Notes under the pieces: generated by a model | The model's database searches: none | What the model was told of the DNA's origin: nothing | The model's input: only the letters and a program-made list of their open reading frames with translations | Translations under genes and position numbers: made by a program | In this document: positions 27,175-33,059 of the stretch, in pieces | Layout of the letters: each line of letters opens with the position of its first letter | How positions within the stretch are numbered: position 1 is the first letter of the stretch | Source: an uncultured Hellea sp. | GTDB taxonomy: Bacteria > Pseudomonadota > Alphaproteobacteria > Caulobacterales > Maricaulaceae | Assembly: GCA_938007935.1 (NCBI GenBank) | Contig: CALLMD010000030.1 | Location: 1-33,059, forward strand | Direction: 5' to 3' | DNA: 33,059 bases

Positions 27175-28695
27175 CTAGCTGTCTTTCACATCTTTATGCG
27201 GCACGAATAAAAGCAAAACAGCGCCCAGCGCCATGATGCATCCCGCCAATATGAGTGTACGAATGGGCTCATTCGACAGGAATGTCGAGAGCACGGCACC
27301 CATAATTGTGCCGACGACAAGCTGCGGGATAACAATGAAGAAATTAAATATCCCCATATAGGTCCCCATACGCGAGGGCGGCAGCGCATCGGCCAGCAAG
27401 ACATAAGGCAATGTCAGCACGCAGGCCCAGACAATGCCTATACCAGTAGCGTTAATCCAAAACAGCTCCGGCCCCATAAAATAGAGGCCTGCAAATGACG
27501 CGCCGCCAATTAAGAGCGCCAAAGCGTAGAAGGGTTTCACGCCCATAAATTTCGTGAAAAACGGAATGGCCAGCGCGAAAAACATCGACACGATACCGTA
27601 AAGCGCGAAGATATCATTCACGGCTAAAGCGCCATTCCCATAAGCCGTGCTCGCCGTGTCCGAACTTCCAAAATGGTGAGACGTGATCGCGGGCGTCAGG
27701 TAGACCCACAGGATAAAAAAGGCGAACCAAGAGGTGAATTGCACAAAGGCCAAGCGCTGCATGACTTTTGGCATGGTCGCAAAATCATCCATCAGCGTCC
27801 CGATAAAACCCGGCTCTCGCCCGGCTTTAAGACGGGATGAATTATAGAGAAACAAACCCCCAAATATCGCAACTAGGCCTGCGAAAATGATGAACTGCTT
27901 TTCCGTATTAAATACAAAAACCGCCGCAACAAAAATGGCAGAAAGGGCAAGAGCGACCCCGCCCCAGCGCGAAAAGAAACTCGGCTCCGGCACGATGCGC
28001 TGCGTCTTCCGCAGGGCCGCCATATCGGACTCATCGGCCGCTTCAAAACCTTCCAGCTCTTCAGGGGAATATTCCTTTGAGGTCAGCACGGTCCAAAGCA
28101 CAGAGAGAAATAAGAGCAAAGCGCCTGCAGCAAAGGCACATTTCACGGACGGCGCGATAGATCCTGCGGCGGCGACATTTTCCGCCCCAAAGAGACCCAT
28201 CCATTCGGGCAGCTTAGAACCAACATAAGTTCCCAGACCGATGAAAAAGCCCTGCATGGCATAACCTGCTGTCCGCTGTTTTGAATTGAGGTTATCGCCC
28301 ACAAATGCGCGAAAGGGCTCCATGGAAATGTTCAGCGCAGAGTCCAAAATCCAAAGCGAGGCCGCGGCTATCCAGAGATAAGGTGAGTTCGGCATAAAGA
28401 TGAGCGCACAACTCGCCATGATCGCGCCAATTAAAAAGAAAGGTCGCCGCCGTCCAAATCGACCCCACGTCCTGTCCGACATATAACCAACGATGGGCTG
28501 CAATATCAGCCCCGTGACAGGTCCCGCCAACCAAAATAAAGCCAGCTTATCATAATCCGCACCAAGGGATTGCGCGATACGCGAGGCATTAGCATTTTGC
28601 AGCGCAAACCCAATCTGCAATCCAAAAAACCCAACAGCCATATTGAAAATGCCCAGCCAAGGCAAATTAGGCTTTTGCCGTGCAGCGACGTCCAT
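27175..28695 (-). CDS. MFS sugar transporter (SLC45/MalY-like)
   Basis: A 506-residue, 12-helix major-facilitator protein of the group that includes eukaryotic SLC45 sucrose carriers and the Caulobacter maltose carrier MalY. Signs are GFFGLQIGFALQNANASRI in helix 1, GPVTGLILQPIVGYMSDRTW and the GRFGRRRPFFLIG loop after helix 2, WILDSALNISMEPFRAFVGD, and a later GTYMGIFNFFIVIPQ. It has a long central loop. AAGGT sits 6 bases before the start. It should carry maltose or maltodextrins from periplasm to cytoplasm with protons, delivering substrate to the cytoplasmic glucosidase. A candidate operator at 28709-28724 lies just before the ribosome site. Confidence 0.9.
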   Translation of the reverse strand: MDVAARQKPNLPWLGIFNMAVGFFGLQIGFALQNANASRIAQSLGADYDKLALFWLAGPVTGLILQPIVGYMSDRTWGRFGRRRPFFLIGAIMASCALIFMPNSPYLWIAAASLWILDSALNISMEPFRAFVGDNLNSKQRTAGYAMQGFFIGLGTYVGSKLPEWMGLFGAENVAAAGSIAPSVKCAFAAGALLLFLSVLWTVLTSKEYSPEELEGFEAADESDMAALRKTQRIVPEPSFFSRWGGVALALSAIFVAAVFVFNTEKQFIIFAGLVAIFGGLFLYNSSRLKAGREPGFIGTLMDDFATMPKVMQRLAFVQFTSWFAFFILWVYLTPAITSHHFGSSDTASTAYGNGALAVNDIFALYGIVSMFFALAIPFFTKFMGVKPFYALALLIGGASFAGLYFMGPELFWINATGIGIVWACVLTLPYVLLADALPPSRMGTYMGIFNFFIVIPQLVVGTIMGAVLSTFLSNEPIRTLILAGCIMALGAVLLLFVPHKDVKDS

Positions 28696-28708
28696 GTGAT
28701 TACCTTAA

Positions 28709-28724
28709 TGTAAATTTATGCAAT
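28709..28724. promoter_or_regulatory. Candidate operator before MFS-lacI operon
   Basis: TGTAAATTTATGCAAT matches the motif at 16241 (TGTAATTTTTTGCAAA) and 22455. It begins 14 bases upstream of the MFS start, between the probable promoter and the ribosome site. More TTTACA half-sites follow to 28742. Confidence 0.5.
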
Positions 28725-28928
28725 TTTTACAATTTTTTTACATGAATCCGAGCTCATTGTCGAGCCAATCTTAGATTAAAACGTTAAACATCTGAGGTCC
28801 GCTATTCTCCCTTGCAGAAGTCGTCCCCAAACAGAATGTTGAAATATTACTTATCCAAGAGTCCAAGAACATGCGAAACTCGCAAAGTATTTTAGGAAAT
28901 TCCGTCATCAGGGGCTGCACTATCTCCA

Positions 28929-29037
28929 TGTGCTACAACCTACGCAATTGACTGTGCTACAAAATTAGATTTGACCGGTATAAGTTATTGTTTTATATAG
29001 ACTTTACCACATAGCATCGTGCTGTGTGGGGGCACCA
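28929..29037 (+). repeat. Att-like 109-bp repeat, copy 3
   Basis: The best partner of copy 2: 48 of the last 57 positions match by hand count, including an identical 25-base end (29013-29037). The 12-base boxes TGTGCTACAACC (28929) and TGTGCTACAAAA (28953) have the same 24-base spacing as in copy 2. It lies 88 bases before the integrase fragment and at the right border of the alpha-glucan locus, which supports an attachment-site origin. The short stem GTGC/GCAC at the end could be part of a recombination core. Confidence 0.7.
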
Positions 29038-29124
29038 TTTTCTCAAAATTGAAATAGCGCAAGTCTTTGATAAGACCTATATTTTCCTGAGAAAACTTGC
29101 AAACTCCTCAAAGATACCTTCATT

Positions 29125-29367
29125 TTGGGCCACACAATGGGACACAAAATGGGCTACATTATGAGCGAGATGAAGACACTCGACCAATATCTGAAACAGC
29201 GTAAAGGCCGCTGGTATTATGTGCGCCGCGTACCGCACCGCTATGCAGAAGTGGATAAACGGCGGCTAATCAAGAGCGCGCTTAAAACCTCCTCGCGGGA
29301 AGTCGCCAGAGCAAGGCGAGACTCGCTGGCCGAAGCAGATGATCTCTATTGGTCATCACTCGTGACC
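29125..29367 (+). pseudogene. Tyrosine integrase, N-terminal fragment
   Basis: The frame from a TTG at 29125 (or ATG at 29161) encodes LDQYLKQRKGRWYYVRRVPH, then RYAEVDKRRLIKSALKTSS and REVARARRDSLAEADDLYW. This is the N-terminal domain (DUF6538-like) of phage/island tyrosine integrases. Homology stops near 29367, where the strand becomes the antisense of a higA fragment; the open frame runs on meaninglessly to 29439. The catalytic domain with its RHRY residues is absent. The first 12 residues repeat GH-x-M because of three 12-base DNA repeats (29126-29161). About a quarter of a normal integrase remains. Confidence 0.85.
29126..29161 (+). repeat. Three tandem 12-bp boxes at integrase start
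   Basis: TGGGCCACACAA, TGGGACACAAAA and TGGGCTACATTA are contiguous and align box for box with 10731-10766. They encode the MGHTMGHKMGYIM start of the integrase frame and may double as binding sites for the recombinase. Confidence 0.6.
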
Positions 29368-29489
29368 TCTATCCGAGTACGGGGAACGCCTAAGCGTTTG
29401 GCAAGTGCGATTGCGCTCATCTCAAGCGGCGTGAGATAGAGTTCTTTTAGCACTTCGCCGGGGTGCATTGGGTTTTCTAACAAGCTCAT
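29346..29489 (-). pseudogene. higA: HigA-type antitoxin, N-terminal fragment
   Basis: From an ATG at 29489 with AGGAG 6 bases upstream, 47 codons read MSLLENPMHPGEVLKELYLT, then PLEMSAIALAKRLGVPRTRI, and end in VTSDDQ. The first 41 residues are the typical start of HigA-family addiction-module antidotes, with the first part of the helix-turn-helix. Full-length relatives have about 95-100 residues. The sequence leaves the family right after RIE, at the junction with the integrase fragment, so recombination cut both genes. It probably makes no functional antitoxin. Confidence 0.82.
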
Positions 29490-29500
29490 ATCCATCTCCT

Positions 29501-29530
29501 CTAGTGGTAGTCGACAATCTCGACACCCAG
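29501..29530 (-). pseudogene. HigB toxin C-terminal remnant
   Basis: Nine codons, LGVEIVDYH, then TAG, lie directly before the higA ribosome site. VEIVDYH is the usual C-terminus of HigB/RelE-type toxins, and the spacing to higA is that of an intact higBA pair. A stop codon precedes the remnant, so no toxin can be made. Confidence 0.5.
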
Positions 29531-29672
29531 TTAGTCCATACTTAAACTTCAGCTTATCAAGTAGAGTCAGATAGTCATCACAGCGCAGTTAGAGATAAAT
29601 GATATACTCTTCATATATCGGATATGCATAGTGCTTCCGATTTTTATGCAAAACAAAGATTGAAACAAGATA
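29531..29672. other. Non-coding gap
   Basis: No gene or clear signal is seen between the higB remnant and the end of the CC0125-like gene. Confidence 0.4.
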
Positions 29673-30155
29673 TCATTTTAAAGCTTTGATATCTCTAGCA
29701 TCATAAACATTCTTTATGTCCTCAACAGGGCCTATACCCATTATATATTCTATACGAACAGAATGTTTAATCTCGTCACGGTCATAAAAACCTGACCTAA
29801 TGTCACTATGATAATCCGTGCGATAGGTTGTTGAACATCCTAATAGTCCACAACGACGTTCTGGCACGCGCCGGACAGATTCTCGAAACCTATTTGATGA
29901 AGTAGTTTTTTCTGTTTCATATTCACGATCAATTACGCGAAACCAATCATAGTCATTTTTGAGTGTTTTTTTTGCTGCTTTGTATAGCGCATCATCAAAA
30001 ACCTTATCACGACCATCATACTTATTTCCTTTTGCGCTTACTTCGTAGGTTTTTGTTGATGTGCGCTCGTAAGCATTCGCTGCACTTGCCGCTGTTTGGG
30101 GCGCTGCCGTCAGTAAAGCAACTGTGACAGTTGATATTAATAGACTTTTAAACAC
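29673..30155 (-). CDS. Exported CC0125/CC1285-like protein
   Basis: A 160-residue protein with an N-terminal signal peptide (VALLTAAPQTAASAANA). The mature part shows TYEVSAKGNKYDGRDKVFDD, ALYKAAKKTL and DYDWFRVIDREYET, the pattern of the alphaproteobacterial CC0125/CC1285 family, in which an alpha-beta domain ends in a conserved Y/DWF-x-V-x-DR strand. Relatives are often lipoproteins; here no lipobox cysteine is seen, so it may be a soluble periplasmic protein. Two cysteines (RRCGLLGCS) could form a disulfide. The start has GGAAC upstream. Function of the family is not known. Confidence 0.72.
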   Translation of the reverse strand: MFKSLLISTVTVALLTAAPQTAASAANAYERTSTKTYEVSAKGNKYDGRDKVFDDALYKAAKKTLKNDYDWFRVIDREYETEKTTSSNRFRESVRRVPERRCGLLGCSTTYRTDYHSDIRSGFYDRDEIKHSVRIEYIMGIGPVEDIKNVYDARDIKALK

Positions 30156-30273
30156 GTAAATGTTCCTTTCAATCTAGTAAAATGGTCAATTAGGCGGTGA
30201 ATTCCAAAATATATTATATTGTATTTTTCCGTCTATAAGATGAGTGAGAGTTTTGGGCTGTTAAACATAAAAA

Positions 30274-30299
30274 CCCCAGGCTCTTAAAAGAACTTGGGA
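30274..30299 (-). terminator. Rho-independent terminator after glycine-zipper gene
   Basis: On the minus strand CCCAAGTTCTT pairs imperfectly with AAGAGCCTGGG around a short TT loop and is followed by GTTTTT. It lies 10 bases after the stop of the gene at 30309. A T run on the other strand makes it possibly bidirectional. Confidence 0.7.
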
Positions 30300-30308
30300 T
30301 CAATTTTT

Positions 30309-30668
30309 TTATTTGCGCACTTGTCCGTTTGTCCAATATGTTCGCCCAGTATCATGATCGAAATAATAATAACGATCAGCTACGCTGTCGTAATATCTTT
30401 TTTGATTAGCCTCAGCGTCACGTATGCGTTTTTCGTATAAATCTTGATCTTTTTCATAGCCACGAGCGGCGCCCGCTGTCCCGCCGACAGCGGCTCCAAT
30501 AGCTGCGCCTGTTGACGCATCACCATCGCCAAAATTATTGCCGATAATAGCGCCAGCAACAGCACCAAATCCAGCCCCTAGTGCTGCATTGCGTTCGACA
30601 TTACCTGTAGATGTGCATGCGGTTAAACTTAAAATGAGTGCCGTAGATATCGATAGTTTTTTTATCAT
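30309..30668 (-). CDS. Glycine-zipper lipoprotein
   Basis: A 119-residue lipoprotein (signal ending LSLTAC, Cys18). Residues 29-69 form a glycine-zipper hairpin (AALGAGFGAVAGAIIGNNFG, then GAAIGAAVGGTAGAARG) able to sit in the membrane, as in the SlyB/YmgG-like family. The C-terminal part is tyrosine-rich (RYYDSVADRYYYFDHDTGRT). AAAGGAC precedes the start. Relatives take part in outer-membrane integrity and stress responses; a specific role here is inferred only from family. It has its own terminator. Confidence 0.8.
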   Translation of the reverse strand: MIKKLSISTALILSLTACTSTGNVERNAALGAGFGAVAGAIIGNNFGDGDASTGAAIGAAVGGTAGAARGYEKDQDLYEKRIRDAEANQKRYYDSVADRYYYFDHDTGRTYWTNGQVRK

Positions 30669-30798
30669 TTTGAGTGTCCTTTTAAAGATAAAGGCAAGTT
30701 GGTATTATTGAGAAATTAGATGATCAATAAAATACAAACTTAGAGAACTTTGTGTATGTTCTGTGATGATGAGATGATGAGATGACGTGGCGTTTAGG
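30669..30798. repeat. Short gap with GATGATGA tandem repeat
   Basis: At 30765-30786 GATGATGA occurs twice and then GATGAC. It lies just after the entericidin gene on the minus strand. No gene is seen here. Probably a simple-sequence repeat. Confidence 0.4.
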
Positions 30799-30951
30799 CT
30801 AGCTTTTTGTCTCTACTGCGACTTCAGAAGTTTTCTCGCCAACACTTTGTAAGTCTTGACCAACACCTTGAATTGTATTGCATCCTGTTGCCAAGAAGCT
30901 TGTTGCAATTAATGTACAGAATATTGCGGGTTTTAAATTTAATGTTTTCAT
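30799..30951 (-). CDS. Entericidin-type small lipoprotein
   Basis: A 50-residue protein starting at 30951, where AAGGAG lies 8 bases upstream; an in-frame ATG at 31002 would add a non-signal extension and is rejected. The lipoprotein signal ends FLATGC (Cys24), followed by NTIQGVGQDLQSVGEKTSEV, the hallmark of entericidin A/B proteins. Such lipoproteins are small, abundant cell-envelope components; in Escherichia coli the pair is linked to stationary-phase lysis control. Here it stands among other envelope genes and its role is likely structural or stress-related. Confidence 0.88.
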   Translation of the reverse strand: MKTLNLKPAIFCTLIATSFLATGCNTIQGVGQDLQSVGEKTSEVAVETKS

Positions 30952-31072
30952 TTTTTGTCTCCTTAATGCCCAATCAACATCTGAGGAGAAGAAAGGTTCC
31001 AAATAGTCTAGAAATTTAGATGTGTGCTCATTTAATTTCTTGTTTGACTAAGATCGACATCCAAAATGAAAA

Positions 31073-31101
31073 AAGGTGCAAGCTTTGCAGCCTTGCACCT
31101 T
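31073..31101 (-). terminator. Rho-independent terminator after fasciclin gene
   Basis: A perfect 10-bp stem, AAGGTGCAAG with CTTGCACCTT, encloses a 9-base loop and is followed on the minus strand by TTTTCATTTT. It lies 21 bases after the stop of the gene at 31123. Confidence 0.85.
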
Positions 31102-31122
31102 ACACTAAGTCGATAATTTAAC

Positions 31123-31737
31123 TTAAGAATAATCCGCAGTGGTCTCATTATTATCAACTGCCATGACGCTGTTAATAATATGAATTTGACCATTACGAAC
31201 GCTAATATCAGCATGTGTAATTTCGGCTAAGTTTCCTGCGCTATCTGTTATGGTCACATATGGTCCATCTAAAGCAAATGTAAGCGTCTTGCCGTTCAGC
31301 GTTTCACGTGTTGAGGTGCCGCTCCCAGAACTGGTAATTTCTGACACTAAAGTCGAACTATCAATTTTACCTAAAACAACATGTGAGAGAAGGACGTCTT
31401 TGGTATCCGAATCTCCTTGCATAAGCATTTTATAGTCGTCTGAGTTGATTTGCCAGAAAGAACTGTCCCGTGGCGCAAACACGGTGTAGGTGTCACTGTC
31501 AAGAGTTTCGCTTAAGCCTGTAAGTTCCAACATCACTTCTAGATCGGCAAGAGTAAGAATATCTTCGACAGCTTCACCGAGAGTTCCATTAGAATCATAC
31601 GTTCCTATGTTCTGCATAATGAGCGCAGGAGATACATAATCATATGACTGTGCGAAACTTGCAGGAGCCGTCATAATAGCTAAGCCAAATGTAACTGAAC
31701 TTGCCAATATTGTAGATTTAACTAATTTATTTAACAT
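31123..31737 (-). CDS. Exported fasciclin (FAS1) domain protein
   Basis: A 204-residue protein with a signal peptide ending ASFAQ. The rest is one FAS1 domain: TLGEAVEDILTLADLEVMLE, GLSETLDSDTYTVFAPRDSS (the usual TVFAPTD motif with R for T), LLSHVVLGKIDSSTL (H1-type box), LNGKTLTF, and ITHADISVRNGQIHIINSVM (H2-type box). FAS1 domains mediate adhesion to surfaces, matrix or other proteins, and bacterial single-domain forms are secreted or periplasmic. AAAGGAAA precedes the start and a strong terminator follows, so it is a single-gene unit. Confidence 0.9.
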   Translation of the reverse strand: MLNKLVKSTILASSVTFGLAIMTAPASFAQSYDYVSPALIMQNIGTYDSNGTLGEAVEDILTLADLEVMLELTGLSETLDSDTYTVFAPRDSSFWQINSDDYKMLMQGDSDTKDVLLSHVVLGKIDSSTLVSEITSSGSGTSTRETLNGKTLTFALDGPYVTITDSAGNLAEITHADISVRNGQIHIINSVMAVDNNETTADYS

Positions 31738-32068
31738 AATTTTTCCTTTGCGATGAATGAGATAAAGGAACTCTCCGAGCGCTAAAAGGTTTCAAAATAT
31801 TTTCAGTTTTATAAATTCAATATTTGTGGCGTGAGGTAAATAAATCAGAGTTTTCACCTGAGGTTCAAATTGGATTTAGTCTTTATCCAAAAGCGGTTAA
31901 CTTACATCTGCGGATTGTTTGCCTAGTATTGAAAAGCGCAGACAAACGCATGTAACTCATTTAGACATTGAATTATTGAAAAACAGAAACCTCTAAATCC
32001 TTTTATTTCTTGGAACTATTTTGGGATTTGAACATTTGAGTAGTACACATCAACCCAAGGAAAATATC
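31738..32068. other. Non-coding interval
   Basis: About 330 AT-rich bases between the divergent fasciclin gene and the small exported protein gene. It must hold both promoters, but I cannot name clear -35/-10 pairs. No repeats or RNA genes are seen. Confidence 0.4.
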
Positions 32069-32416
32069 ATGTCTAACATCAAAACGTCACTCATTCTTAT
32101 CGTTTCCAGCTTATTACTCTTGCCAGTCGCAGTTCATGCTGCACAGGTTGAAGCTAGTCTCTCAGAACAAGTTGTTACGGAAAGCCTAACAGTTGGCGAA
32201 TTAGACTATGAAACAAGTACAACAGGTAATGCAAATGATGGAATATTAGAGTTACAAAAAGATGTTTTTATAGTCAGTGACGAAAACGGTAATATTTATT
32301 TCAATCAAATTTTATCACACGGCGAGTTGCCAAGTATTAAATATGATTTTGATACAGTTGAAACTTATGAATTTGACTACCAAGGCAAAACATTTAGAAA
32401 TAGAATTGTTAAGTAG
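32069..32416 (+). CDS. Small exported protein of unknown function
   Basis: A 115-residue protein starting at 32069, where AAGGA lies 8 bases upstream; an in-frame ATG at 32021 is rejected because the signal peptide would be buried. The signal is LILIVSSLLLLPVAVHAAQ. The mature part is acidic and rich in beta-prone stretches (VTESLTVGELDYETSTTGNA, KDVFIVSDENGNIYFNQI, YEFDYQGKTFRN). I do not recognise a family. It is a stand-alone gene convergent with the sensor kinase gene on its right. Confidence 0.7.
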   Translation: MSNIKTSLILIVSSLLLLPVAVHAAQVEASLSEQVVTESLTVGELDYETSTTGNANDGILELQKDVFIVSDENGNIYFNQILSHGELPSIKYDFDTVETYEFDYQGKTFRNRIVK

Positions 32417-32448
32417 TCATCAAAATATAGAGACTTCCAACACCCTTA

Positions 32449-32497
32449 GCCTGCACCTATTAGGTGGTTCGTTATTTAACAGGGCAGGCCACTTTTT
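32449..32497. terminator. Possible terminator between convergent genes
   Basis: GCCTGC (32449-32454) and GCAGGC (32484-32489) can pair, with a smaller CACCTA/TAGGTG dyad inside, and CACTTTTTCG follows on the plus strand. The loop is long, so this is weak. Confidence 0.35.
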
Positions 32498-32512
32498 CGA
32501 GTGAAAGTGCTT

Positions 32513-33059
32513 TCAACTTCCTTCGCTTGTATTGGCTTTAGTCATTTTAAGTGCTTGAGCTATTGAGGATTTATCATAGGGTTTTTGCACGACTGACACA
32601 CCTTCAAATCGCTTAGTCACTTCCGTTGCGTCGCCATAGCCCGTGGCAAATGCAAATGGGATTTTTTTTTCCGTGAGTTTTATGGCGACCGGTTCACTTG
32701 TTTCTGTGCCAAGATTCACATCCAAAAGGGCAAAAGAAATATCCGTTTCGTCAATAACCCGCAGCGCCTCTTCTACATTCGACACCACACTTACCGCTGA
32801 CGCCCCAAACTCTAAGGCAATTTCCTCAGCGTCTATGGCAATGATGATATTATCTTCCACAACGAGGACATGCCCGGAAAGCGAAGCCCCCTCTTGTGTT
32901 TTCGGTTCAACTTTTTCCACGTCATCATTACCTTTTGGCTGACGATATTCCGAAACAAATGATGGCGGAATAATAAAGAGGGCTTCCAGGCCCGACATGT
33001 TATAGCTAATATTAGCTTCACCGCTGAGCTCATAAGGGATGGAGCGCTCAATAATCGTC
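32513..33059 (-). CDS. Hybrid HWE-type histidine kinase, C-terminal part (runs off right edge)
   Basis: The frame stays open to the window edge, so the ATG at 32998 is internal. The first visible residues, IIERSIPYELSGEANISYN followed by MSGLEALFIIPP, match the end of the ATPase domain of HWE/HisKA_2-type sensor kinases. After a short linker comes a full receiver domain. It has HVLVVEDN with the acidic pocket, FALLDVNLG with the phospho-accepting Asp, FAFATGYGD with the conserved Thr, and VVQKPYD with the conserved Lys. The protein is thus a hybrid kinase with a C-terminal receiver, common in Alphaproteobacteria. Its sensory input lies beyond the window. It ends convergent to the small exported protein gene. 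Confidence 0.85.
   Translation of the reverse strand, partial: TIIERSIPYELSGEANISYNMSGLEALFIIPPSFVSEYRQPKGNDDVEKVEPKTQEGASLSGHVLVVEDNIIIAIDAEEIALEFGASAVSVVSNVEEALRVIDETDISFALLDVNLGTETSEPVAIKLTEKKIPFAFATGYGDATEVTKRFEGVSVVQKPYDKSSIAQALKMTKANTSEGS

Noticed and set aside
28800..28970. C-terminus of another integrase upstream of repeat 3
   Set aside because: A frame of about 39 codons is open but has no recognisable recombinase motif.
29013..29037. tRNA 3' end (GGGGGCACCA) as integration target
   Set aside because: The ending resembles an acceptor stem plus CCA, but no T-arm or anticodon arm can be folded upstream in any of the three copies.
29490..29590. N-terminal extension of the higA frame
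   Set aside because: The frame is open for some 30 codons, but there is no start codon, and AGGAG is correctly placed for 29489.
1..33059. CRISPR array or phage structural genes
   Set aside because: No regularly spaced repeats with spacers and no capsid, tail or terminase-like genes were seen.

Overview
The window looks like chromosome from a marine, moderate-GC alphaproteobacterium of the Caulobacterales/Hyphomonadales/Maricaulales type. The pointers are a Caulobacter-style TonB-dependent receptor in an alpha-glucan locus, tryptophan-halogenase-like flavoenzymes with a DUF6445 protein, an SLC45-like maltose transporter, an HWE-type sensor kinase and a CC0125/CC1285-like secreted protein. 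The genus cannot be fixed from sequence reading alone. No tRNA, rRNA or CRISPR array was seen.

Layout. (1) 1-1047: start of a PAS sensor gene leaving the left edge, then AT-rich non-coding DNA with the first of three att-like repeats. (2) 1048-8878: a beta-glucoside/glucose locus with glucokinase, a LacI regulator, a sodium/sugar symporter, a broken halogenase gene, an IS3-family scar and an exported GH3 beta-glucosidase. Three LacI-type palindromes lie before glk, between lacI and the symporter, and before GH3, so this reads as one local regulon. (3) 8942-10374: decayed genes, including a zinc-binding protein with two related Cys/His domains in different frames. (4) 10395-10503: second att-like repeat. 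(5) 10965-28695: an alpha-glucan (starch/maltodextrin) locus. It holds the operon GH97 - esterase - GH13 - DUF6445, two intact convergent halogenase-like genes, a TonB-dependent receptor, the operon secreted GH13 amylase - cytoplasmic GH13 glucosidase, and the operon MFS transporter - LacI. A different AT-rich motif recurs in its three control regions. (6) 28929-29530: third att-like repeat, an integrase fragment, and a higBA toxin-antitoxin remnant joined to it head to head. (7) 29673-32416: small exported or lipoprotein genes (CC0125-like, glycine zipper, entericidin, fasciclin, one unknown). (8) 32513-33059: the C-terminal end of a hybrid HWE histidine kinase leaving the right edge.

How it works together (inference). 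Outer-membrane and periplasmic enzymes cut alpha-glucan, the TonB receptor brings maltodextrins in, GH97 and GH13 enzymes trim them, the MFS protein carries maltose or short oligomers across the inner membrane, and the cytoplasmic GH13 glucosidase releases glucose. No second glucokinase is present in the alpha-glucan locus, so glk of the beta-glucoside locus may serve both. The job of the halogenase-like flavoenzymes and DUF6445 in a sugar locus is the main open question. The three aligned att-like repeats, which bracket both sugar loci, suggest the region was assembled or rearranged by tyrosine-recombinase elements that have since decayed.
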